Notes: generated by a model from the letters alone, not told the origin. Shown: positions 48,426 through 58,167, counted from the first letter of the stretch. The stretch: 64,000 nt of DNA from Neobacillus sp. CF12 (GCF_030348765.1 NZ_JAUCEU010000007.1:3227501-3291500), one strand, 5' to 3'. Translations and numbers: made by a program.

Positions 48426-49436
48426 GTGAATGTAAATGATAAAATTTCTACTAAGGTAAAACTTCGAGATCTTACGTTACCTGAGGATTATGCACATATA
48501 GCTCGACTGATTAACTCAATTGAACCTGGTTCAACAACTATTGAAGATCTTGAACATGAAGACCAGCATATTCCGACCACATCGAGTCTTACTTTAGATG
48601 AAAATGGCTTGCTAATAGGTTTTGGCAGAGTAAGGGTAGTCGCCGAACACCGTGATGGTCAGGTAATTGGCTATGGCGCCTCATGGCGGGCTCCTTGGAG
48701 CGATCCTGGTGAACTAGCCAGTACTTTTTGCGTTCATCCGGATTATCAAAGACAAGGTGTTGGAGAACTGATTCTTTCTCATCTCGAAAATTGGGCAGCC
48801 AGTCATAAAGCTTCCGTCTTACTTTCGGAAGTTAAGGATTGGATCCCAGGCTCTCTGCCCTTTGCAAAGAAGCATGGTTTTCTGCTGGATGCACATATTT
48901 TTGAATTAAGGTTAAACTTGAACCAACTAGACTTTACCAAAATTGCAGACCCCATACATAGATTAAAAGAGTCTGGTATTACCTTTGTTACCTTAGCCGA
49001 TATACCAGGTGAGGTGTCAGAAAAGAAGTTATATGATTTATATGTAGAAACATCAAAGGACAATCCAGGGCAATCCGGTAGCCTCCCTGCTTTTCCGCAA
49101 TGGCGAAAAGAGGCACTTCCTGAAAATTGTTCGCAAGAAAAATGGGTATTTATCGCTCTGGATGGTGACGATTTCGTTGGAGTGTCTACCTTATTCAGTA
49201 CGGAAGATACAGGTGTCATGTATACTGATTATACAGGGGTGAAATCAAACTATCACGGACGTGGAATTGCAAAGGCTTTGAAACTGCTTTCCATGCAAAC
49301 TGCTCTAAATGAGGGAGCCCATACGATGACAACGGATACCGAAGCGGGCAATGATGCTATGCAAACACTCAATAAAGGTCTAGGCTATTTTCCAGGTAAA
49401 GGTCATTATCGCATCCTTAAAAAATTGGAGGATTAA
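48426..49436 (+). CDS. GNAT acetyltransferase, two-domain
   Basis: 336-aa protein with two acetyltransferase modules: CVHPDYQRQGVGELILSHLENWA in the first (acetyl-CoA loop) and YTGVKSNYHGRGIAKALKLLSM in the second. Related to mycothiol-synthase-like double GNATs in layout only. GTG start with AAAGGAGAAATGG upstream. Substrate unknown. Directly precedes a YCII gene by 4 bp. Confidence 0.82.
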   Translation: MNVNDKISTKVKLRDLTLPEDYAHIARLINSIEPGSTTIEDLEHEDQHIPTTSSLTLDENGLLIGFGRVRVVAEHRDGQVIGYGASWRAPWSDPGELASTFCVHPDYQRQGVGELILSHLENWAASHKASVLLSEVKDWIPGSLPFAKKHGFLLDAHIFELRLNLNQLDFTKIADPIHRLKESGITFVTLADIPGEVSEKKLYDLYVETSKDNPGQSGSLPAFPQWRKEALPENCSQEKWVFIALDGDDFVGVSTLFSTEDTGVMYTDYTGVKSNYHGRGIAKALKLLSMQTALNEGAHTMTTDTEAGNDAMQTLNKGLGYFPGKGHYRILKKLED

Positions 49437-49440
49437 TCAC

Positions 49441-49749
49441 ATGGAAAAATTACAATTTTTATATAAGCTTAACCTAATCCCTTCATTATTAGATGAAGAC
49501 AATTGGACAGACAGAGAAGAAGGTATTGTTCAGCATCATTTCGAAGTGCTGCAAGGATTGCTGCAAGAAGGAAAACTTATCCTAGCAGGCAGAACACTGA
49601 ATATGGATCCTACAGGAATGGGGATAGTCATTCTCGAAGTAGACTCTGAAGAAGAAGCAAGAGAGATTATGGAAAATGACCCTGCTGTAAAAGAAGGAAT
49701 CATGGAAGCATCCCTGTTCCCATATCGCGTAGCATTAATCAGAAAGTAA
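49441..49749 (+). CDS. YCII-domain protein
   Basis: 102-aa YciI-like ferredoxin-fold protein. Conserved HHFEVLQGLLQEGKLILAGRTL and IVILEVDSEEEAREIMENDPAVKEGI. YciI proteins have weak or unknown catalytic activity. Co-transcribed with the upstream double GNAT. Confidence 0.82.
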   Translation: MEKLQFLYKLNLIPSLLDEDNWTDREEGIVQHHFEVLQGLLQEGKLILAGRTLNMDPTGMGIVILEVDSEEEAREIMENDPAVKEGIMEASLFPYRVALIRK

Positions 49750-49756
49750 AAGATAA

Positions 49757-49790
49757 GACTAGGCTGAAATGAGCCTAGTCCTCTTCTTAT
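49757..49790 (+). terminator. terminator of the GNAT-YCII operon
   Basis: GACTAGGCT / AGCCTAGTC with 6-nt loop, then CTCTTCTT. Just past the YCII stop. Confidence 0.75.
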
Positions 49791-49934
49791 CGCTCAATAC
49801 CCTGATCTTCCTAGAGGCTGCGAGGTATTACGGATATGCAGGGGATATGTATTCCGTTAATAACCCAGGTTGAGGGGGTTAACATGGACCGATTGTGTGA
49901 AAACATGACATGGATTTAAACAATGGCAATAATC

Positions 49935-50357
49935 TTATTCGTTCGGATAAAGATTCTGATATATTTCTACTGTATGTGTAATTAATTCCTTTAAAACATT
50001 GGTATCGATATCAGCTAATTTATTTACATAAATACAAGCCTTACTTTTCGTGTATTTACCAAAGCTTTCTAATAATTTTTCTCTTTCATCACTTTCATAG
50101 GCCAAATAAAGACTAATTTTCGCCTTTCTTGGTGAAAAACCCACTAAAGGCGCATCCCCTTCATGTCCTGATGCGTACTTATAGTGATAGCTCCCAAAGC
50201 CTATAATACTAGGACCCCACATTTTTGCGTTGTAACCCGTTACCTCTTCAAAAATTTCTAATAACTGATAGGCATCTGCCTTCTTCTTCTCATTTTCCAC
50301 ACTTTCAATAAATTCAATTACACTATTGTAGGTTTCTTTCATCTTCGGTTCATACAT
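49935..50357 (-). CDS. DUF1801 (YdhG-like) protein
   Basis: 140-aa protein with the DUF1801 fold: MWGPSIIGFGSYHYKYASGHEGDAPLVGFSPRKAKISLYL is strongly characteristic. The family is of unknown function, sometimes tied to iron or stress. Single gene. Confidence 0.82.
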   Translation of the reverse strand: MYEPKMKETYNSVIEFIESVENEKKKADAYQLLEIFEEVTGYNAKMWGPSIIGFGSYHYKYASGHEGDAPLVGFSPRKAKISLYLAYESDEREKLLESFGKYTKSKACIYVNKLADIDTNVLKELITHTVEIYQNLYPNE

Positions 50358-50506
50358 ATAGCTCTATCTCCTATTCTCTGATTAAATACCTGTTTACATT
50401 ATTGTCAGCATTATTACCTTCTAGAATACAAGCCTAATTACCTGCAAAAAAAAACATTCGTATCTATTTAGGGTATGTTGGTATTACTAATCACTGATTT
50501 AACGTG

Positions 50507-50640
50507 TTGAACCACTCACCACTTAACACCCTAATGGGTCGTTTGAAGTGGGAGATTCCTAAGTAAAGAAGCCTATCGGCTTCTAATTGATTAGGCTAGC
50601 CCCGTAGTTCCTACGGTTAGAAGCCTTATCGCTTCATTTT
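50507..50640 (-). ncRNA. candidate TnpB guide (omega/reRNA) region
   Basis: The 3' end of tnpB and the following sequence can fold into GAAGCC-TATC-GGCTTC and a nested stem (CCACTT/AAGTGG at 50519-50551 around ACCC/GGGT), then GGTTCAAC. TnpB proteins use an RNA from this location whose 3' flank gives the guide. The exact end, and so the guide, is not fixed. Confidence 0.5.
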
Positions 50641-51742
50641 TAAGATTTTGTCCTGCGTTAATATCTCTGTCGTGATGTGTTCTACAAGAAGGGCAATCCC
50701 ACTCACGAAGATTTAGATTCTTAACGTCTTTATTTTGGTGACCACAACAAGAACATAGTTGAGAGCTGGCAAAGGTTTTAGATACAGCAACTACTTCTTT
50801 GCCATACCATTTTGCTTTGTACTCTAGCATTGTGCGAAATTGTGACCAAGATACTTCACTGATGGCTTTTGCTAACTTGTGATTTTTTAGCATATTGGAC
50901 ACTTGCAAATCTTCAATACCAATTACATCGTGGTTTTTGATGATTTTAGTAGAGAGTTTTTGCAAGTAGTCTGTTCTTGCATTTGTGATTTTCTCATGGA
51001 TACGAGCTACTTTCCGCTTTTGCCTTTGGAGGTTTTTTGCTTCATCCAATTTACATTTTCGTTTCAAAGCTAACTGTTGTCTTCGTGAAAGAATACGCTG
51101 GGCATCCACTAGCTTCTTTTCTAATGTACGAAACCATTTAGGATTACCAAACTCTTCACCATTTGAAAGAATGGCAAAGTTTTTTAATCCTAAGTCAATG
51201 CCAACGGAAGAGCCTGTTTTGTCTATATGTTGTACGTCCACTTCTGCAAGAATGGATACGAAGTATTTGCCACTTGGGTTACGTCTAACGGTTGCATTCA
51301 GAATCCGCCCATCCACTTCACGACTTTTGGCAAAGCGAACAAGACCGAGTTTAGGTAACTTGATCTTGTTGCCTACAATAGCGATATTCCCATTTGTTTC
51401 CTTAGTCGTGTAGGATTGAACCTTGTTCTTTTTAGACTTGAAGCGAGGTGCTTTGTTTTGCTTTTTGAAAAATCGTGTATATGAATCAGCAAGGTTTTTC
51501 AGTGAGGATTGAAGTGCAATGCTATCAACTTCTTTTAACCACACTAATTCCTTTTTTAACTGTGTTAATTCAGCAGAACAGGAATTGTAAGTTAGTCCTT
51601 TGCCTGTTTCTTTGTATGTAACCTTCCATTGCCCTAAAAAGCGATTAAATACGAAACGACTACATCCGATTGTTTTAGCAATTAGAATTTCCTGTTCTTT
51701 CGTTGGATAGATACGGAATTTATATGCTTTGTTGACCAGCAC
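50591..51742 (-). CDS. tnpB: RNA-guided endonuclease TnpB (IS605 OrfB)
   Basis: About 383 aa. It has the N-terminal [12 protein letters not shown] motif, RuvC acids in [18 protein letters not shown] and HDRDINA, and a four-Cys zinc finger (CSCCGHQN ... CPSC). All catalytic acids are present, so the nuclease should be active. GAGGTGA sits 5 nt before GTG 51742; a TTG at 51760 also is open. TATAAT at 51783-51778 is its likely -10. Confidence 0.9.
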   Translation of the reverse strand: MLVNKAYKFRIYPTKEQEILIAKTIGCSRFVFNRFLGQWKVTYKETGKGLTYNSCSAELTQLKKELVWLKEVDSIALQSSLKNLADSYTRFFKKQNKAPRFKSKKNKVQSYTTKETNGNIAIVGNKIKLPKLGLVRFAKSREVDGRILNATVRRNPSGKYFVSILAEVDVQHIDKTGSSVGIDLGLKNFAILSNGEEFGNPKWFRTLEKKLVDAQRILSRRQQLALKRKCKLDEAKNLQRQKRKVARIHEKITNARTDYLQKLSTKIIKNHDVIGIEDLQVSNMLKNHKLAKAISEVSWSQFRTMLEYKAKWYGKEVVAVSKTFASSQLCSCCGHQNKDVKNLNLREWDCPSCRTHHDRDINAGQNLKNEAIRLLTVGTTGLA

Positions 51743-51799
51743 TGATTTCACCTCAACCAAAGGGAACGTTTGTTCTTATTATACCATGAGGGGACCGTT

Positions 51800-51887
51800 T
51801 TGGCTACCGCCAACCGACATTCATCTCCCCTTATCATTGGGCTTCGCCCTTCACACGATTGAAGAGGGAGTCTTCTGTCGGGAAATG
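51800..51887 (-). other. left-end structure of the TnpB element
   Basis: Contains hairpins TTGGC-TACC-GCCAA (51800-51813) and GGGC-GAA-GCCC (about 51838-51848) and a GACTCCCTCTTC block. Such imperfect hairpins at element ends are the TnpA recognition sites of IS605 transposons. Some IS605-orfB elements have described structured RNA motifs nearby; whether this is one needs a covariance search. Confidence 0.5.
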
Positions 51888-51895
51888 ATAAAGAA

Positions 51896-51920
51896 AGACC
51901 AAATCACAATGATTTGGTCT
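51896..51920 (-). terminator. terminator of brnQ
   Basis: AGACCAAATCA-CAA-TGATTTGGTCT, 11-bp stem followed on the minus strand by TTTCTTTAT. The TnpB element begins exactly at its T-tract. Confidence 0.85.
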
Positions 51921-51969
51921 GGAAATTTACCTGTTATAAACAAAACGTAACTATTTTAACTAGCGTTTC

Positions 51970-53298
51970 TTATTTCGATGAAGGAACCCAATTGAAAATC
52001 TTTGCATTTTGAAAAAATAATCCCAGCAGTCCGCCAATAATACTCGGCAGCAGCCAACCTAATCCATTTGAGTATAACGGAATGAAAGCGAGGCCCGCTG
52101 AAATTGCTGCTACTTCAATACCTGCAGTAGTTAAACCATCATAAATACTCACAAGTCCTGCCCCAATAATTGCACCTATATAGATAGCCCTCGTAACGGG
52201 TATATAAGAGTGCAATAGAGCTAAGATGACTAAGACAATGGCTATCGGATAAATAGTGATTAACAATGGTATAGAAACGGAAATGAGTTGACTTAATCCT
52301 AGATTCCCCATCGTAAAGCTAAAAAGACAGAGTATTGTAACGGCAACAGGATAGGAGAGTTTTGTAAATCTTTGGCTTAGATACTCACCACAGGCGGCAA
52401 CCAGCCCAACTGAAGTCGTTAAACAGGCACCGGTAATAACCAATGCAAGAATGATAGATCCGAATGGGCCAAATAGTAGGGAAGTAACAGATGAGAGAAT
52501 GGCCCCGCCATTGTCCTGCATCCCAACACCCTCAACACTTGTGGCGCCAATATAGGATAGAGAGATATAGACAAAAGATAACCCTAGCCCAGCAATGATC
52601 CCTGCTTTAATGGTATAAGAGCGAATATCTGCGGCTTTTTTTATTCCCATTTCATGAACTCGATTAATCACAACAATTCCAAAGACAAGAGCAGCGATTG
52701 CGTCCATCGTTAGATAGCCTTCAACAAATCCGCCAAAAAATGCTCCCTCTCTGTATTTACCTGCCGCTTCACCTATAGAACCGATCGGTGAAGTAAAACC
52801 TCTGATTGAAATAATGACGATTAATAACAGAAGTAACGGAGTTAGAACCTTTCCTACACGGTCCACTAACTTTGCTGGGTTAAGCGCCAGCCAAAACGTA
52901 ATAAGAAAGAATACGAATGTTGAAATAAATAAGCCCATGGTGCTTTCATTTGATAAAAATGGAGCAACACCAATCTCATAGGTTACAGTACCAGTTCGCG
53001 GTATTCCGAAAAATGGTCCAATCGTTAAATAAATAATAACTGGAAAAATTTTACCGAATGAGGGATGTACTCGATTTGATAAATCATCTAGATTTCCGCC
53101 TGATCTTGCAATGGTGAAGACAGCCAAAACGGGTAATCCAACTCCCGTAACTAAAAATCCAATAATAGCTGAGAGTAGTGAATCTCCTGCTTGCTGTCCA
53201 AGTAATGGAGGGAAAATTATATTTCCTGCCCCTAAAAATAAGGCAAACATAAAAAAGCCTAACGCAATAATTTCTTTTAACGGTAATTTTCGTTCCAT
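51970..53298 (-). CDS. brnQ: branched-chain amino acid carrier BrnQ
   Basis: 442-aa 12-helix symporter of the LIVCS family (ALGFFMFALFLGAGNIIFPPLLGQQAG is diagnostic). It imports leucine, isoleucine and valine with sodium or protons. No T-box or CodY match is clear in the upstream 280 bp. Confidence 0.93.
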   Translation of the reverse strand: MERKLPLKEIIALGFFMFALFLGAGNIIFPPLLGQQAGDSLLSAIIGFLVTGVGLPVLAVFTIARSGGNLDDLSNRVHPSFGKIFPVIIYLTIGPFFGIPRTGTVTYEIGVAPFLSNESTMGLFISTFVFFLITFWLALNPAKLVDRVGKVLTPLLLLLIVIISIRGFTSPIGSIGEAAGKYREGAFFGGFVEGYLTMDAIAALVFGIVVINRVHEMGIKKAADIRSYTIKAGIIAGLGLSFVYISLSYIGATSVEGVGMQDNGGAILSSVTSLLFGPFGSIILALVITGACLTTSVGLVAACGEYLSQRFTKLSYPVAVTILCLFSFTMGNLGLSQLISVSIPLLITIYPIAIVLVILALLHSYIPVTRAIYIGAIIGAGLVSIYDGLTTAGIEVAAISAGLAFIPLYSNGLGWLLPSIIGGLLGLFFQNAKIFNWVPSSK

Positions 53299-53602
53299 GA
53301 AGACCCTCCACTGATTGAATAAAAAGGAAACGATATCCCAAATTTAACAAATTATATTTAAAATATACTTTTTTTGTAAGACAAACCGTGTTAATTAAGT
53401 AAATTGCAATAATATTAACTATATTAATATACAAAATATCAATCCAAACTGCAAAGAATTTTTAAAATAGTTCTTCAACTTAAGTAGGAACGCAGATATA
53501 AATCTCCTTAGCTAAATATGATAGAAAACCTACTATTCTAATAAAGGGATTCCTCTTCATATTATTGAAATATATAGAAATATGAATGGAGGGCAGCCTA
53601 AT
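53299..53602. other. intergenic gap, no gene seen
   Basis: Between divergent brnQ and the M20 gene. AT-rich, with no hairpin, riboswitch or small coding frame that can be defended; it must hold both promoters. Confidence 0.4.
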
Positions 53603-55063
53603 ATGAAAAAACGAAGACTTATCTTTAGCATTTTTGGTGGACTGGTTTTAGTTTTTATAATTGTAACCGTTTTCAATTTACTGGTAATTAAATCAAAACA
53701 ACCTACTCCCAATCCAACAAACCTTGTGATTGATGAGGGAAAAGCGATTGATCACTTATCTCAAGCTATTACGTTTAAAACTGTATCCTATCAGGATCGA
53801 AGTAAATTTGATTTTACAGAATTTGATAAGTTTATTTCTTTTCTAGAGGAGACCTATCCAGGTGTCCACGACAAACTTGAATTAGAAAAAATAAACGAAT
53901 ATGCTCTAATTTTTAAATGGAAAGGTTTAGATTCTAGTAAAAACCCCATTGGCTTAACAAGTCATTATGATGTGGTGCCAGTATTAGAGGGAACGGAAGG
54001 AAATTGGGAACAGCCTCCTTTTAGCGGCACAGTTGTAAACAATCAAATATGGGGCCGCGGTACATTGGATGACAAAATTGGGGTAATTGGAATTTTAGAA
54101 GCCGTCGAATACTTAGTCAATGATGGTTTCGAACCTGCTAGGGATATGTATTTTATGTTCGGTTTTGATGAAGAAATTGGCGGCGACGAAGGAGCTCTGG
54201 AGATTGTTAATACTCTTAAAAGTAGAGGAATCACATTTGACTTCGTTTTAGACGAAGGTGGAGCGATCGTTGAAAACATGGTTCCTGGCGTTGATCAGCC
54301 TGTGGGAGTTGTTGGGATTTCTGAAAAAGGATCTGCCACTGCTGAATTATCCATCGAAGGAAGCGGAGGTCACTCCTCACAGCCGAAAGACCAAACCAAT
54401 ATCGGAAGAATTGCTGGTGCAATTGCTAAACTGGAGGATACTCAATTTAAAGGCGACCTAAAAGGACCTGGTGAAGATTTATTTGAATACGTTGCACCAG
54501 AAATGAGTTTTGCCATGAAGTATGTTTTTGCAAATAAAATCATTTTCGAGCCGATTATTGAACGGATTTTACTAGGACAGCCAGCCACTGCCGCTTTAAT
54601 TAGAACCACGATTGCACCAACCATTTTCCAGGCTGGGGAACAATATAATGCACTGCCTGAGAAGGCAACCGCATTTATCAATCATCGTCTTATGCCTGGT
54701 GATTCCTTGGCAGATGTCAAAACCTTCATTGAAGACACCATTGAGGATGATGATATTAAAGTGACGATAACAGGCAGTGAAGCCTCAAAGGTTTCTTCTA
54801 TTAATGGATGGGAATTTAAAGCGATTCAGCAGGCAGCTAGGAATGTCTATAATGATGCCGTTATTGCCCCTTACTTAATGTTTGCTGGCTCTGATGCCAA
54901 GCATTATGACAGTATCTCCAAGAATACCTATCGTTTTTTACCCGTGCAAATTACTTCTGAAGATTTAAACAGAATGCATGGGACAAACGAACATATTACT
55001 AAGGACAATTTTATACAAGCAATTAAGTTTTATGCTGAAATCATTAAGGAATCGAATCAATAG
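53603..55063 (+). CDS. membrane-anchored M20 carboxypeptidase (CPS1/PM20D1-like)
   Basis: 486-aa peptidase with one N-terminal membrane helix (RLIFSIFGGLVLVFIIVTVFN) and an extracytoplasmic M20 domain. Metal motifs: LTSHYDVVPV, WGRGTLDDK, FGFDEEIGGDEGA, LDEGGA, GSDAKHYD. GGAGGG lies before ATG 53603. It may release amino acids from N-acyl forms or small peptides outside the cell. Confidence 0.85.
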   Translation: MKKRRLIFSIFGGLVLVFIIVTVFNLLVIKSKQPTPNPTNLVIDEGKAIDHLSQAITFKTVSYQDRSKFDFTEFDKFISFLEETYPGVHDKLELEKINEYALIFKWKGLDSSKNPIGLTSHYDVVPVLEGTEGNWEQPPFSGTVVNNQIWGRGTLDDKIGVIGILEAVEYLVNDGFEPARDMYFMFGFDEEIGGDEGALEIVNTLKSRGITFDFVLDEGGAIVENMVPGVDQPVGVVGISEKGSATAELSIEGSGGHSSQPKDQTNIGRIAGAIAKLEDTQFKGDLKGPGEDLFEYVAPEMSFAMKYVFANKIIFEPIIERILLGQPATAALIRTTIAPTIFQAGEQYNALPEKATAFINHRLMPGDSLADVKTFIEDTIEDDDIKVTITGSEASKVSSINGWEFKAIQQAARNVYNDAVIAPYLMFAGSDAKHYDSISKNTYRFLPVQITSEDLNRMHGTNEHITKDNFIQAIKFYAEIIKESNQ

Positions 55064-55083
55064 AGATACTGCTTCTGGAAAAT

Positions 55084-55118
55084 AAATGGGCCAGGAGAAC
55101 CGTCCCCCTGGCTTCCAT
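55084..55118. terminator. bidirectional hairpin terminator
   Basis: AATGGGCCAGG / CCTGGCTTCCATT with an internal bulge, between converging M20 and carbamoylase genes. Confidence 0.65.
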
Positions 55119-55120
55119 TT

Positions 55121-56362
55121 TTATTTCGATAACAATGCCAAAACGGTATCTAATAGAACATTAACGCCTTTTTCGCATTCTTCCCACGAGGTCAGTTCTT
55201 CCTCACAATGGCTTTTTCCATTAAAGCTAGGTACAAACAGCATAGCGGAAGGTACGATACCGGCAATAAATTGGGCATCGTGTCCTGCACCTGAGACCAT
55301 TCTTTTATTGCTATATCCAAGCGACTGTGCTGACTTTTCTAATTGGGTAACAATTTCTGTATCAAACCAAACCGTATCGCGCTCCCATAGTTTGGTTGTC
55401 TTTACCTCACAGCCCTCGTTTAATCCTACGTTCGGCAGTCCTTCAACGAACTTTTTAAAGGCGTTCACAATCTCAGGATTTTTATGTCTGGCTTCTAGAG
55501 AAAATACAACCTTGTTTGGAATGACGGTATGAATACTTGGATAAACATTTACCCTGCCGATAGTAAATACCAATTCTTCATCTAATGGACCTAATACCCT
55601 GCGAATCTCATTGATCAGGTTATTGGCGGCGAATAATGCATCTTTTCTCATATTCATTGGCGTAGTTCCAGCATGGTCGGATTCACCTGTAATTTCAATA
55701 TCGTAGCATGCCATGCCTACCACACATTCCACGACACCGATTGAAAGTGCTTCTTTTTCAAGAATTGGCCCTTGTTCTATATGCAATTCTAAGAAAGCAG
55801 AGCCCTCAATTAGACGATTCTCTACTTCCCCCTCATATCCAATGGATTTAAGTGCTTCTTCAAAAGTGATTCCCGCAGCATCTTTCTTTTTCAACATCAC
55901 TTGCTTATCAAATTTACCCGAAAGGACACCTGATGCCATCATTGAGGGCTCAAATCTAGCACCTTCTTCATTTGTAAAATTAACAAGTGTAATCGGAATT
56001 TGGGGCTTAATCTTATTTTCCACAAGTGTTCTAACCACTTCTAGTCCGGCTAAAACGCCAAGCACACCATCAAATCTGCCGCCTTTTTTAACGGAGTCCA
56101 AATGGGAGCCAATTAGGATTGGTGGTTTATTCTCCACACCCTCTAGTTTTGCATACATACAGCCCATATCATCAACCTTAACGGTTAAGCCAATTTCCTC
56201 ACAGCATGAACGAAAAAAATCTCTAGCTAAACGATCTTCTTCTGATAATGAAAGCCGGGTAACACCATTGTTCTGTGTCCTGCCAAATCTCGCAAACCGT
56301 TCTAGTTCATTTTTTAAACGTTCTCCATTAATTAAAAGCTTTTGCCGCTGCATGCAGATCAC
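55121..56362 (-). CDS. M20 amidase, N-carbamoyl-amino acid hydrolase family (second copy)
   Basis: 413-aa paralogue of the 17656-18918 enzyme. GSHLDSVKKGGRFDG, NFTNEEGARF, LHIEQGPILE and DHAGTTPMNMR carry the metal and substrate residues. The start may be ATG 56353 (MQRQ) rather than 56362. It stands alone, without a transporter. Substrate undefined: carbamoyl-amino acid, allantoate-like, or cysteine/acyl derivatives. Confidence 0.86.
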   Translation of the reverse strand: MICMQRQKLLINGERLKNELERFARFGRTQNNGVTRLSLSEEDRLARDFFRSCCEEIGLTVKVDDMGCMYAKLEGVENKPPILIGSHLDSVKKGGRFDGVLGVLAGLEVVRTLVENKIKPQIPITLVNFTNEEGARFEPSMMASGVLSGKFDKQVMLKKKDAAGITFEEALKSIGYEGEVENRLIEGSAFLELHIEQGPILEKEALSIGVVECVVGMACYDIEITGESDHAGTTPMNMRKDALFAANNLINEIRRVLGPLDEELVFTIGRVNVYPSIHTVIPNKVVFSLEARHKNPEIVNAFKKFVEGLPNVGLNEGCEVKTTKLWERDTVWFDTEIVTQLEKSAQSLGYSNKRMVSGAGHDAQFIAGIVPSAMLFVPSFNGKSHCEEELTSWEECEKGVNVLLDTVLALLSK

Positions 56363-56507
56363 TCCTTTAAAATGGTAGGCTCTAGAGTCTTGTATTATAA
56401 TTATGTAAAAATTCAGTTAATATTAATTATACCTGACTTAAATAATCTGTCATTAGACAAAATATAAGATTATAACTCCACATTGTTTTATAGTTTGTAA
56501 CTGAAAA

Positions 56508-56539
56508 ACCTTCAGCCAGCACACACACCAGCTAAAGGT
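56508..56539 (-). terminator. terminator of the aldo/keto reductase gene
   Basis: AACCTT(T)AGC / GCTGGCTGAAGGTT followed by T-run on the minus strand; just past the stop at 56550. Confidence 0.55.
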
Positions 56540-56549
56540 TAAATTTTTT

Positions 56550-57539
56550 CTAATTTCTATTTAATATTTCATCAATCTGTTTTAATTCATCATCAGTAAA
56601 AGTTAAATTTCGAAGTGCACCAACATTGTCTTCAATTTGACTTACCCTGCTGGCACCTATGAGCGCTGATGTTACACGTCCGCCCCTTAATACCCACGCA
56701 AGTGCCATTTGGGCCATCGTTTGGTTACGTTCTATAGCAATCGCATTCAGTTGGTTAACCATTGCCACTGAATCCTCTGTAATATTTGATGCAACCCATG
56801 AATTGGCTGCAGCCCTTGAGCCTTCTGGAATTCCATTTAGATACTTATCTGTCAGCAGTCCCATCGCTAACGGACAGAAAGCAATCGTACCGATTCCTTC
56901 CTCAGTCAGGACGTCTTGCAACCCGTCTTCAATCCATCTATTCGTCATGGAGTAAGATGGCTGGTGGATCAAGCATGGTGTACCTAGCTCTTTCAGGATT
57001 TTCGCTGCCTGTTTTGTCTGTTCTGCACCATAATTGGACAATCCTACATACAATGCCTTTCCTTGTCTGACAATGGAATCTAACGCACCCATTGTCTCTT
57101 CAAGAGGTGTTTCTGGATCAGGTCTATGGTGATAAAAAATATCAACATAATCCAACCCTAGGCGTTGAAGGCTTTGATCTAAGCTTGAGATTAAATATTT
57201 TCTAGAGCCCCAATCCCCATAAGGGCCTGGCCACATCGTGTATCCAGCCTTCGTAGAAATAATTAATTCATCACGATAACCGCTAAAATCTTCCTTAAGG
57301 ATTCTGCCAAAATTACGCTCGGCTGCTCCTGGAGGCGGGCCATAATTATTGGCAAGATCAAAGTGCGTAATACCAAGGTCAAAGGCTCGTCTCACCATGC
57401 TTTTTATCGTATCGAAATTCTTATCATCACCATAGTTTTGCCAAAGACCAAGTGATATAGCCGGCAGCTTTAATCCACTTTTCCCACTGCGGTTATACAC
57501 CATTTCAGCATATCTATTCTCATTTGCTAGATAACTCAA
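56550..57539 (-). CDS. aldo/keto reductase, YghZ/Gpr-like
   Basis: 329-aa NADPH-dependent reductase. Catalytic set: FDLANNYG (Asp, Tyr), LIISTKAGY (Lys), IFYHHRPD (His); GPPPGAAERNFGRIL is typical of the glyceraldehyde-3-phosphate reductase type. TTG 57539 after GGAGGGG is preferred over the longer frame. Single gene. Confidence 0.88.
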   Translation of the reverse strand: MSYLANENRYAEMVYNRSGKSGLKLPAISLGLWQNYGDDKNFDTIKSMVRRAFDLGITHFDLANNYGPPPGAAERNFGRILKEDFSGYRDELIISTKAGYTMWPGPYGDWGSRKYLISSLDQSLQRLGLDYVDIFYHHRPDPETPLEETMGALDSIVRQGKALYVGLSNYGAEQTKQAAKILKELGTPCLIHQPSYSMTNRWIEDGLQDVLTEEGIGTIAFCPLAMGLLTDKYLNGIPEGSRAAANSWVASNITEDSVAMVNQLNAIAIERNQTMAQMALAWVLRGGRVTSALIGASRVSQIEDNVGALRNLTFTDDELKQIDEILNRN

Positions 57540-57696
57540 TATAATCCCCTCCAAAACGATACTAGTATGTACTTCATAAATTTACCACTACTATAGGATT
57601 ATTTCATCCTTTTGCTAAGCAAAATAATGTTTAGTTTTTTCAATTTTAGTATAACCTATGTTCGAATGTGGACTAGCATTTTTATGGAGGTGTACT

Positions 57697-57939
57697 ATGT
57701 CAGAATTAGAACCATTAGAGTACCAAACAGGAGCACCGATACTTGATTATGATATTATAGAGATTAAGAACACAGCAACTGGGTTTGAGGTCCTTCTCGA
57801 TATTAACTTAGATAGCGGTTATTCATTATCAAGAACAACCCTAGAAATTACACATGAGGACCTACAAGGTTATGATACAAACGAAATTGAAGAAGGTATT
57901 AAATATGCCTTAGGTTTTTTCGAGAATGAGGTTCAGTAA
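57697..57939 (+). CDS. small acidic protein of unknown function
   Basis: 80-aa acidic protein (MSELEPLEYQTGAPILDYDIIEIKN ... EIEEGIKYALGFFENEVQ) with alternating strand/helix character. I do not recognise a family. GGAGGTG 5 nt before ATG 57697 sets this start inside a longer open frame. Precedes a small basic gene by 58 bp. Confidence 0.72.
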   Translation: MSELEPLEYQTGAPILDYDIIEIKNTATGFEVLLDINLDSGYSLSRTTLEITHEDLQGYDTNEIEEGIKYALGFFENEVQ

Positions 57940-57997
57940 CCTTACCTCAGAAAAAAATCGCTAGCAGCCTGTCTTCAATAATGATGGAGTGGTAAAT

Positions 57998-58159
57998 ATG
58001 CCAAAGGCAAAAGCAAAAAGTGGAGTAGGCAGAGGAACAGGTAAGAAGGGGTGGAATCGTTGGCAGGCAGGTGCTAAAAAAGCAAAAAATGCTAAACCGT
58101 ATGTCAGTAAAGGAACTAAACGAGCGGAGTCTGAAAAGACCACTGATCCTACCGACTAA
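57998..58159 (+). CDS. small basic protein, DUF3934-like
   Basis: 53 aa, with about 15 Lys/Arg, from MPKAKAKSGVGRGTGKKGW to KTTDPTD; the GRGTGKKGWNRWQAGAKKAK core resembles DUF3934 of Bacillus. It probably binds nucleic acid or ribosome by charge; function unknown. GATGGAGTGG precedes the ATG. Short enough to be missed by a 60-codon ORF limit. A pair of palindromes follows. Confidence 0.72.
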   Translation: MPKAKAKSGVGRGTGKKGWNRWQAGAKKAKNAKPYVSKGTKRAESEKTTDPTD

Positions 58160-58167
58160 TGTTTCCA

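Larger units (their letters stand above)
50507..51887 (-). mobile_element. IS200/IS605-type element carrying only tnpB
   Basis: Boundaries proposed from structure: left end at 51887 next to a TTTAT (51892-51888, a plausible target-adjacent motif), and right end near 50507 after hairpins and GGTTCAAC. No tnpA is present, so the element cannot move by itself. It sits between the DUF1801 gene and the brnQ terminator, not inside a gene. Confidence 0.65.

Noticed and set aside
53299-53602. T-box or CodY site before brnQ
   Set aside because: No T-box sequence (TGGNACCGCG) and best CodY-like match has too many mismatches.
54231-54461. ORFs inside the M20 peptidase
   Set aside because: Shadow frames of a clearly coding gene.
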